A stretch of 13,083 nucleotides of DNA. Origin: Pavlovales sp. CCMP2436. Taxonomy: Eukaryota > Haptophyta > Pavlovophyceae > Pavlovales. Below the pieces are notes generated by a model that was given only the letters and a program-made list of their open reading frames with translations, had not been told where the DNA came from and searched no databases. Positions within the stretch are counted from its first letter, which is position 1; each line of letters begins with the position of its first letter. Positions 6,279 to 13,083 of this stretch are shown here, piece after piece. The translations under genes were made by a program, and so were the position numbers. The DNA lies in NCBI GenBank assembly GCA_026770615.1, contig MU632032.1, positions 1-13,083 on the forward strand, in the 5' to 3' direction.

Positions 6279-7967
6279 TCACTCGTTGATGCCAGCGAAC
6301 ATGGGGACGCTCACATGACGTTGGAACACAGCTACCGGAGTAGGCTTGGTGAAGATGTCCGCGCAGTTGAGATCAGTGTGAACCTTGGACAGCTTTACGA
6401 TGCCGGTCTGCTGCGCCAGGCGGATGTAGTGCCATCGCAACCTCAATGTGTTTGCTGCGCTTGTGGTGCACTGGATTCTCAACCAATTGAATCGTGCCCT
6501 GGTTGTCCTCGAAGACCTCGGTCGGGTTGGGGTCCTCGCGGCGAAGGAAGGCGACGACGGTGCGGAGGTAACTAATCTCGCGCGCGCACTCCGCGAGTGC
6601 GATATACTCACTCTCACACGTACTCAACGCGACGATCGACTGCAGGCCACTGTGCCACGCAATCGGGGTGCCGTTGTACAACACAACGTACCCGCTCGTA
6701 GAACGGCGCCCCACCTCGTCCGCGGCCCAGTCAGCGTCAGCATAGGCAGACAGGCTCGGGTGTATGGGGTCACGCGCGTACCGATAGAGCAGCCCAAGCG
6801 ACACGGTGCCGCTCAGATACCGCAGGACGCGCCGCGCGGCCATCATGTCGCACACGCGGGGAACGGACATACACCGCGCCAACATGCTGACCGCGTGCGC
6901 GAGGTCGAGCCGCGCCGTCGTGCTTGCGTACATGGTCGCGCCGGTGATCTGCTGGTAAAGCTGTGTGTCAGGTCGATTCAACAGCGTCTCGTCAGGCTCC
7001 TCTCCGCGATGCTCGTCCTTGCTCGCTCCGGGCGAGGAAGCAGGGTGGCAGTCGGTCATGCCAAAGCGCTCGAGCACGCCGCGCACATACTGCGCGAGGT
7101 GCATGAAGATCCCGTCGGGCCGGCTCTCAAATTGCGCGCCCAAAAATCGCTCGATGCTGGCCGCGATCTCAAAGTGAGGGCCAAGGGACGCCACTAGCAT
7201 CTTGGCGGCGTCAGGATCCGAGGTCAGGTTGAGCACAATCCAGTCGTCCACAAAGACGCCGACAATGAGGTACTCGCCCTTGCCGACTTCCTTGACGTAG
7301 ATACAGGAAGCGGCGGCACAGACCTTGAAGCCACGTTCGAGTAGTCGCCTCTCCTGCTCCTGGTGCCAGGACCGCCCTGACTGTCGTAATCCTGGTAGAC
7401 CACGTTTGACCTCGCCCACAACCTTGAATCCAGGTGGTGCTGTGCGCTCAGGTGAGTAGCCCTCGGGCAGCGAGATGAAAACGTTGTCATCAATGAGATC
7501 GGCAGAGAGGTAGGCATCGCTCACATCGCCCGAGCTCAGGACGGTCACGGGCGACGGATGGTCTCGAAGCTGAGCACCCTTGAGCGACGTGTCAACGGCT
7601 GCAAGAAGACGAAATTGTTCGCCGCGGATCGTCGGGGCGAACGTCTGGTCAAAGTCGATGCCAGGCCTCTGCAAGTTGCCAAGCGCCACAGCGCGCGCCT
7701 TCCACTTGGTGACCTGATCCTGCTCGTCCGTCTTGGGTTGAAACACCACCCACTGCATCGAGATGACGCGTTTGCTACTCGGCACGATGGTCTCGCGCCA
7801 GGAGCCCTGCTCTCGGTGCATCTGCAGATGGTCCTGTGTGGACTACCGCCACTCGGCTGCTTGCGGCGACGCCATGGCCTGGCGGTAGTTGCGTGGCACA
7901 CTGACTGCCTCTCCCTTGAAGTAAGCAGCGTTGCCAGCGCGCGCCAAGGTCGTTGCTGATCGTCGAG
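6279..7967 (-). pseudogene. Copia reverse transcriptase and RNase H (broken)
   Basis: The main frame runs from 7821 to 6373. It contains the copia RT start (VTKWKARAVALGN, then GIDFDQTFAP), the first catalytic Asp in SGDVSDAYLSADL (about 7527), FVDD near 7248-7251, and an RNase H domain with YADADW, STCESEY and EDNQG between about 6745 and 6495. Upstream of 7821 the same frame continues through PRNYRQAMASPQAAEW but is cut by a TAG at 7845-7843. Near 6435 one extra base moves the end of RNase H into another frame, where HYIRLAQ and ADIFTKP continue to a stop at 6279. It copies element RNA and removes the RNA strand. Length and motifs are otherwise typical. Confidence 0.93.
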
Positions 7968-9234
7968 CCCGTCACGCCGCTGAGGGTCGTACGCCAGACT
8001 CATCAGTGGCTCGTCGTTCTGCTCGATAACGTCCTCTTGGCCGTCAACTTGCTCGTCTCGTTCTCGTTCTCGTTCTTGCTCGTCTCGTTGGTGCTCTTGC
8101 TCGTCTCGTACTCGTTGATCTCGGGTGTCAGGCGTGACAGGTGTGTCACGCGTGACTGGCGTGCCAGGCGTGACAGACTTTCCAGGTGTGACAGACGGTG
8201 GTGTGGCAGAGGTAACAGGCAAAGACTGGTGCAACCCCCCCTGAGCCTCTGGCTCCACCTCCTGCCATAAATGGGGTGTGTGCATACCCGTTCGAAGCAT
8301 CGCTCGCTCGTCGACTCGAATGTCGCGCGCTAGCACGACTGCACCGCTGTCGAGCAGCACGACGTAGCCTATAGCGCGACGATGGGTGCCCTGCCATTGG
8401 AAACCGTAGCCCGCGTAGACGAGCACGCGGCCTCGCTCAGCTGGCAGCTCGAACTTGCCTTGGCTGGCAGCCTCGGGCCCGAGTCGAAGGCGGGAACACG
8501 GAGCGCCAAACATCATGATATGGCGGAGGCTCGGACGCACCCGGTAGAACAGCTCGTGCGGTGTGACGGCTCGGTCAGTGATCTGACCCAGCGCCGGTCT
8601 TGCCAATTGCCGTATGAAGCATCGCCCAGGGCCAAAACCGTGGACGCAGACCGGCCATCGCAAGATGCGCGCGCGTGCCCGCGACAAGCGACTTGACATT
8701 GGCCTCGGCGATGCCGTTGCTTGCAGGAGAGTGGGGACTGGTTGTGACGTTGATCGCCAGCCCAGCCTTGAGCAAAGTCGCCTGCACGGCCTTGATGTTG
8801 AACTCGCGCGCGCCATCGCAGTGCACGTATCGGATGGTCAGCTCGCCGCCAGTGAAGAAGTTGGCGCTCAAGGTCATGGCGTACTCGGCGATCAGGTTGA
8901 CAAACTCGTCTCGGGATTTGCAGAAGAGGATCACGCGGTGGGGGGAGTACCCGTCAATGAAGACGGCGCAGTGTTTGTAGCCCACCTTGTTGTTGTCCGC
9001 TGTCCACAGCACGTCCAGGTTGGCGGCGCTCATGAAGTCCACGTTGGTGACTTGCCCAGGATGCTCGCCTCGGTAGAGCGAGTAGGTGTGGGGTTCTCGT
9101 TGTTGTGTGGCCAACGACAGCGTCGTCAACGGCGCCATCTCCGGCTCGCTAGACTGCATGTCGTCAGTCGCGCGACTCGTTCTCAAGAGCGTCCACCTGT
9201 CCGCTGTGCCCAAACGCAGCGACCACACCGCCAT
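7960..9234 (-). pseudogene. Copia integrase and Thr/Pro-Asp/Glu/Arg linker (broken)
   Basis: From ATG 9234 the frame holds the integrase core: NVDFMSAANLD with D near 9039, VHCDGAREF with D near 8817, SNGIAEANV with E near 8706. The D-to-E spacing is one residue longer than usual in copia. The HHCC zinc domain is not clearly present: WSLRLGTADR resembles the WHxRLGH motif without its histidine. Between about 8620 and 8580 the reading switches to another frame, which carries the end of the integrase (TPHELFYRVRPS, MFGAPC). A low-complexity linker follows, with SVTPG/TPVT repeats at about 8190-8130 and an Asp/Glu/Gln/Arg run at about 8115-8040. A second switch near 7960 leads into reverse transcriptase. 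It joins element DNA to the chromosome. Confidence 0.9.
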
Positions 9235-9302
9235 ATATTGCGGAGAAGGCTGGTGTACGCCTCCACGCGGCGGCGTGGCCGCACTTAGTTTATCGAGGCA
9301 GG

Positions 9303-11618
9303 CTACGGGGATGGGCTGGGGCGCGGCTTGTGCTGCGCCTTGCGGCTGGAGGCAGCGCGGCTCGCGTGCGCCTGTGTGGGTGTGGTGGGTGGTGTGTCCT
9401 GCGGGCCGGGCAAGCGCATACGCACCATACAGTCATTGTCGACTGCGATGCGCGGTCCGCCAAGCTTGCCGAAACAGATGTACGACTTGCCCGTCTCGAA
9501 GTGCAAGACTGCGCCGTCCTGCATCAGTTTGCTGCCGCTGAGCAACGAGGTAGTAGCGTCGGGCACCTCCCAGACTGGGAGCTCGAGCGAGTGCTCCTTG
9601 CCACTCCCTCATGCGTCTGGGCAGAAAATGGTAGTGTAACCGCTAGCGACGACCACCGACGTGGAGCCGGTCTTGCCCCACTCCACCCGGCCGGTAGTCG
9701 GGAACTTGTCATTGAGGTAGCCCTTCTTGAAGACGTGCTGGCCATGGCAGCCCGTGTCCACCATCACGCTCGTTGTCTCGTTGCCAACGACGGTCTCGCT
9801 GCCACCGACGGTAGCAGGCGCGTACACGCTGTGGTCATAGCTCTCCATCGGGAAGTTGTGACGCTCCTTGTGAAAAGTGCGCATCATCATCTCGAGGGCA
9901 CCGCTCCCAGGCTCGGTGGGGTACATGTACTCGTACTGGTTGGGGGTGTCCTGGATGAACATCGCGCGCGCAGGACACCCTTTGCCAGAGCGGTTCGATT
10001 CGAGGGTGCCGACACGGAAACTGCCGGGCTCCTTGAGCGGGTGCGGGCAGTGGGTGGAGAGGTGACCAGGGCCGAACTTGTCGCAGTTGTAGCACTTGAA
10101 CCGTTGGCAGGTGAGGCGGTCGTGAACGAGGGCCTTGCCGGTCACACCGGCCTCCTTGCACAGGTTGCAGTCTCGCCCGTCCCAGCCACCGGCCGCACGC
10201 AGGATCGGTCCGCGGTGTTGTGTCGGCGCACGCGGGTGAGTATCGGTGCGCGGCTGCCAGGTTACCTTGCGCGGCGGCGGCGCGTACGTCGGCGCCGCCG
10301 ACGTCGACTCCTCCACGTACTCGTTCTCGTTGAGCGGGCCTTTCGGCGCCGTCTTGGCAGCGTGCGCCAGCGCGTTGCGCTCGACTTTGCGGCTGGCGCC
10401 AAAATGCTCGTTGCTCCCAAATCGCGTAGAGACCGCCAGGCCAGAGGACACAAGCTTGTCGGTCACCTCCTCGTTTCAAGTTGGCTCGAACTTGGAGTAC
10501 GGGCGCTGCAGAAGCTTAAGGAAAAACGTGGCAATCTGTGGGTTTCCCCGCGGCATGAGGTGCTGGACGGTGGCGAAGCAGCGAAACTCGTCGTGGTGTG
10601 GGATCTTGAGAGCGTTGTAGGCGTTCTCGGACTTCTGGAGGTAGGTCTCGACCTCGGCGTAAGTCATGGAGCCGGTCGGGATGCCCTCGAGGAAGAAGAA
10701 GGCCGCGCACTCTTCAAGCGCGTACGTGGTGTCCATGCGGTCAGCACGCTTGACGAGCAGCGCCCAAATCGCGTGGAACTAGGAGACAGCGCCCGACACC
10801 TGGACGTTGGCCTGCACGGAAAGTTGAGAGAAATCGTACTCGCTCATCATGCCCTGCAGGAGGTTGTGCGCCACCTTGACCGAGTTCTCGAAGGCCTGTG
10901 ACGCGAAAGCACTGAACGAGCTGTAGACGCTGCAGCTCTTGGAGAACTTCTGCTGGAGCTCAGAGGACGTGAGGCCCGTCTTGCTGATGACCTCCGCCAT
11001 CTCCTGCTCGTACTTCAGCGCCTGCAGCTCGAGTCTTTTTGCGAGCCACTCGGGGCACTGCGGGCGGAACTCGGCCGGGATGTCGGCGTTCTCCGCCAGA
11101 TCGCGTTTGGCGGGAGTCAAAGGGGCCTTGGCGCTACGAGTCCCGCCCTTGCCCACCGTCTCGAAGTTGTCATCGACCGTTGAACGCGCCTTGATCAGCG
11201 CAGAGTAGTGCTCCTGCTTGATGTCGTCGATCTTCTGCGCGATCCTCAGTTCGACCGCCTGAAGCGCCAGGCGCCCGTTAGTGTCGAGCTTCTCGCAGCT
11301 GGTCTCCAGCGCGAGGTAGCTGTTCGCTAGCGTGCCCTCAATCTCCTTCTGTAGCGTGAACTCGACAGTGAACTCGTCGAGCTCGCGCACGTAGAACTTG
11401 CCGCCAGACCCCGTGCCGACGATGTTCTCGCTCTTGAGCTGCGTGTTGCCGGTCGGCACATACTGCAGCGTACGCGTGAGCTGGCTGAGGAGCTTCTGCT
11501 GGCCAGCCACGCTTGAGAGCGACAGCTTGTTGTCACTCTTGTTGGACTCGTTGAACTGCTGGTTGCCACGTGCGAAACGCGGGGTACCGGGTCCCGACAG
11601 GGACGAGGATGATATCAT
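9303..11618 (-). pseudogene. Copia gag-protease region (three in-frame stops)
   Basis: One frame runs from ATG 11618 to TAG 9303, interrupted by TAG 10781-10779, TGA 10478-10476 and TGA 9611-9609. Gag starts MISSSSLSGPGTPRFARG and has a long helical part with no known motif in its first 280 residues. Two consecutive zinc knuckle-like motifs follow: CNLC with H and C further on (CX2CX11HX4C), and CYNCDKFGPGHLSTHC (CX2CX6HX4C, about 10094-10047), both longer than the classical CX2CX4HX4C. The protease has VMVDTGCHGQ (Asp near 9758) and ends with a LLSGSKLMQDG segment typical of the protease-integrase boundary. Gag packages RNA; the protease processes the polyprotein. Confidence 0.9.
11600..11618 (-). 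other. Candidate primer-binding site overlapping the gag start
   Basis: Directly inside the 5' LTR the minus strand reads TGATATCATCC. TGATATCA differs by one base from TGGTATCA, the start of the initiator-tRNA-Met primer site common in LTR elements. No complementarity to an actual host tRNA could be tested. Confidence 0.3.
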
Positions 11619-11826
11619 GTTGGTGTTACTCCGCACACTCGGCGTTCACTCGCGCCGTTGCCTGGCGCGCGAGGTGCTCAAAGAGCAGCAAGCAGCTAAA
11701 CTCGATGTACTCGTCAACTGATAAAAAGGAACCGACTCAAGGTAATCAAATAGAACTGATAAGTTCCTTGCTGTCTTAAGCTGTTGGTGTTTTGGCAGGT
11801 GCTTGGTGTTTCGTAAGGTGAGAACA
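11618..11826 (-). repeat. 5' LTR (element orientation)
   Basis: 209 bp with TGTT...AACA ends, partner of 6046-6254. Promoter and transcript start should lie here, but no clear TATA box is seen. Its last base is also the A of the only good gag start codon. A TGA within the LTR closes the gag frame upstream. Confidence 0.95.
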
Positions 11827-11831
11827 AGAAG
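11827..11831. repeat. Target-site duplication AGAAG (right)
   Basis: Identical to 6041-6045 and in the same orientation, directly after the right LTR. Confidence 0.9.
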
Positions 11832-11972
11832 CCGCATCGTTAAGAAGCTGAGCCTCATTTTTTGAATTGTTTGTATGTAATTTAAGCAAATTTAAGCATT
11901 GTCTGTATCTAATTTGCTAAGAAGCTCAGCCTCAAGCTCAAAATTACCCTTCTTATTGCCCGCAATCCCCTG

Positions 11973-12116
11973 TATACAGCTTTATTTAATAAAATACTCA
12001 TTAAATACGGTTAGTAAAATAGTACGACTGTTGATCGTTTTGTCTCCAGCGGGGCTGCTCTCCGCTGTCCGTCTCAGTGGGTTGCTGGTGAAGCTATACA
12101 TGTATTCGTAGTATAG
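11973..12116. other. AT-rich flank between MITE and next open frame
   Basis: It contains TTTAATAAAAT near 11985-11995 and several TAA-rich runs, then CTCCGCTGTCCGTCTCAG ending near 12076, which resembles a 3' splice acceptor. All three frames just after that acceptor meet stops within about 45 bases, so the exon would more likely begin after the AG at 12111 or 12116. Confidence 0.3.
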
Positions 12117-12526
12117 CGACCGGCGGTTTCGGGGAGCAGTCAAAGAGCCTCGACAACCTTTTCAAGAACTTCGCTGGCATGGGTGCGGAGACGTGGATGG
12201 GCAAGCTCAGCGCACCGACGACGATGCAGGCGCGCAACATGCTTCTCGGGCTCATGCGCAAGGAGCTCGGAGTGATCGTGGCGCGCAGCCACGCCAGGCT
12301 CATCCTTGCCCGCGCGCGCTCGCTGCACACGCAGACTGCGCGCGCGGCCGCTGGTGCCCGGGGTGCACCTTGGTTCCAGCGCACCGGCCGCTCGGCAAAC
12401 GGGCCCGAGGACGCCCCTGCGCACGCGGACGGCGCGTACCGTGACGACAACTGGCGCAGCCACAATGTCGACCGGGGCGTACGCCTCGGCCGCGGTGGCC
12501 GCGGCGGCCAGGGCGCACGCACCTAA
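12117..12526 (+). CDS. Unrecognised open frame with basic C-terminus and Gly/Arg tail, possibly a last exon
   Basis: The frame is open from 12092 and ends with TAA at 12524-12526. The first ATG is 12179 (115 residues); the translation before it (GGFGEQSKSLDNLFKNFAG) also looks protein-like, so the frame may be a 3' exon entered after the AG at 12116. The N-terminal half is predicted helical (KSLDNLFKNF, ARNMLLGLMRKELG, ARSHARLILARARS). The C-terminal half is hydrophilic and ends GRGGRGGQGART, an RGG-like tail often seen in RNA-binding proteins. I recognise no family. The MITE and retrotransposon lie just upstream, possibly within an intron or promoter of this gene. Antisense frames over the same bases are longer but compositionally poorer. 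Confidence 0.4.
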
Positions 12527-12589
12527 ATGGACGTGAGCGTTGTGTGTGTGGGGGGGTAGGGGAGGGGAGCCTGTGGCAATTGCTACGAG

Positions 12590-12646
12590 TTCACCACCAA
12601 CCTCACCTCTACCACCACCGTCCCTACTGCCAGGACTAACGTCTGA
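12590..12646 (+). other. Coding-like segment duplicated at 5872-5937 (right copy)
   Basis: It translates as FTTNLTSTTTVPTARTNV and then TGA. The left copy at 5872-5937 has three more residues in the Ser/Thr run and the same ARTNV stop. The frame is open from a TAG near 12557. It lies 63 bases past the stop of the Gly/Arg-tailed frame, so it is either 3'-untranslated DNA, an alternative exon, or a dispersed repeat. Confidence 0.3.
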
Positions 12647-12719
12647 CGTCGACTAAGTCAGTGCGTAAAGAACACCTGTTGAACCATGCTGAGCAAGGGT
12701 GCATCCGACTTAGAGCAAT

Positions 12720-12826
12720 AACGCCTGGGCGCCTGGGCGTGCCCCGCCGGCTAGGCGAAGAAAAAGTTCAGGCCTTTTTTCAGTTTTTTAGGTCTTTTTT
12801 CAAAAAAAAAAAAAATTGGGCGTAAA
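12720..12826. repeat. Low-complexity C/G and T/A tracts
   Basis: The unit CGCCTGGG is repeated in tandem near 12723-12740. Then two T-rich copies follow, of the form CAGGCCTTTTTTCAG and TAGGTCTTTTTTCA, and a run of 14 A at about 12802-12815. GGGCGTAA recurs at about 12818 and 12858. No gene is seen. Confidence 0.55.
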
Positions 12827-13083
12827 TCAAGTTTCTGCAGGCAAAAAGCCGCGCCCGGGCGTAAGCACAATGAGTGGACACGGTGGCTCGTGCGAAGGCT
12901 CAGGCTGGAAGCGCAAGACAGACGCGCTGCCCGTCGTCTCCAAGTCGAACCCCTGAATCATCGCAGGTCGTTCGACCAGCGCTCTAAATGACAGCGCGGG
13001 TGGCAGCTCCGAGCGCGCGGCCGGCGGCGCAGGCGAGGGAGCGGGTGGCAGCGCGCTCATCGAGCGCGAGCCCGCGGCCGGCG
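12827..13083 (-). CDS. Possible partial minus-strand exon
   Basis: A minus-strand frame is open from the right edge to a stop at 12827. It starts Ala/Pro-rich (an ATG at 13060 is available) and then reads RALVERPAMIQGFDLETTGS. FDLETTG is the ExoI motif of DEDD-type exonucleases, but what follows (SASVLRFQPEP) does not continue that fold, so either an intron intervenes or the match is chance. GC-rich direct repeats at 12996-13029 and 13038-13083 lie within it. Treat as tentative. Confidence 0.2.
   Translation of the reverse strand, partial: PAAGSRSMSALPPAPSPAPPAARSELPPALSFRALVERPAMIQGFDLETTGSASVLRFQPEPSHEPPCPLIVLTPGRGFLPAET

Larger units (their letters stand above)
6046..11826 (-). mobile_element. 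Complete but defective Ty1/copia LTR retrotransposon, 5781 bp
   Basis: Two 209-bp LTRs (6046-6254 and 11618-11826) begin TGTT and end AACA and are flanked by AGAAG duplications. Between them, read on the minus strand, lie gag with zinc knuckles, protease (DTG), integrase (D,D,E), reverse transcriptase (FVDD) and RNase H. Integrase before reverse transcriptase marks the copia order. The LTRs differ at four positions (6067, 6227, 6243, 6249 and partners), about 98 percent identity, indicating a fairly recent insertion. Coding is broken by in-frame stops at 10779, 10476, 9609 and 7843 and by four frame switches, so the copy is probably non-autonomous unless some breaks are sequencing errors. Confidence 0.95.
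6022..11972. mobile_element. MITE with 24-bp terminal inverted repeats, split by the retrotransposon
   Basis: CAGGGGATCGCGGGCAATA... at 6022-6045 is the reverse complement, with one mismatch, of 11949-11972 (CTTCTTATTGCCCGC... to CCCCTG). Both ends are flanked by TA (6020-6021 and 11973-11974), the target duplication typical of Tc1/mariner elements. Without the retrotransposon and one AGAAG copy, the element is about 165 bp and AT-rich, with an internal direct repeat TAAGAAGCTSAGCCTCA at 11841-11857 and 11918-11934. It has no coding capacity, hence non-autonomous. The superfamily call rests only on the TA duplication and the CAGGGG end. Confidence 0.75.

Noticed and set aside
6448..7197. 249-codon plus-strand frame
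   Set aside because: Antisense to reverse transcriptase and RNase H; no domain of its own.
9330..10901. 523-codon open frame on the plus strand, the longest in the window
   Set aside because: It is exactly antisense to the gag-protease region, whose zinc knuckles and DTG motif fix the coding strand. GC-rich codon third positions commonly open the opposite frame.

Overview
This window reads as nuclear DNA of a GC-rich unicellular eukaryote, most likely an alga. Genes are spaced out, their introns are short GT-AG introns, one product starts with a mitochondrion- or plastid-type leader, and much of the window is repeats and a copia-type retrotransposon. I lean towards a haptophyte or similar marine alga, but the sequence does not prove it.

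Left part (1-5550). An imperfect giant hairpin fills 1-531 and runs off the left edge. AT-rich, G-run and tandem-repeat DNA without genes follows to about 1450. Then comes a divergent gene pair: an unrecognised three-exon gene on the minus strand (1452-2492), and a two-exon RsuA/RluB/E/F-type pseudouridine synthase on the plus strand (2736-3753). Each gene has one intron made almost entirely of the same roughly 160-bp repeat, in the sense orientation of its own gene and starting exactly at the 5' splice site. This looks like a pair of introners (mobile introns) and is the main find. Convergent to the synthase lies a two-exon VOC-superfamily (glyoxalase / methylmalonyl-CoA epimerase-like) gene on the minus strand (4254-4885).

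Right part (5550-13083). A complete but disabled Ty1/copia LTR retrotransposon occupies 6046-11826 on the minus strand. It has two 209-bp LTRs with four differences, a 5-bp target duplication AGAAG, a polypurine tract, and gag, protease, integrase, reverse transcriptase and RNase H in copia order, broken by stops and frame switches. It sits inside one terminal inverted repeat of a small TA-flanked MITE (6022-11972 including the insertion, about 165 bp without it). An open frame ending in a Gly/Arg tail follows at 12117-12526. A short coding-like segment occurs on both sides of the nested insertion (5872-5937 and 12590-12646). The last 400 bp is low-complexity DNA with a possible partial minus-strand exon.

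The two housekeeping-type genes (RNA modification, small-molecule isomerisation or lyase chemistry) share no evident pathway. The window's interest lies in how mobile DNA has made introns, nested insertions and hairpins around them. Gene models come from reading frames and splice-site logic by eye; no database search was possible.
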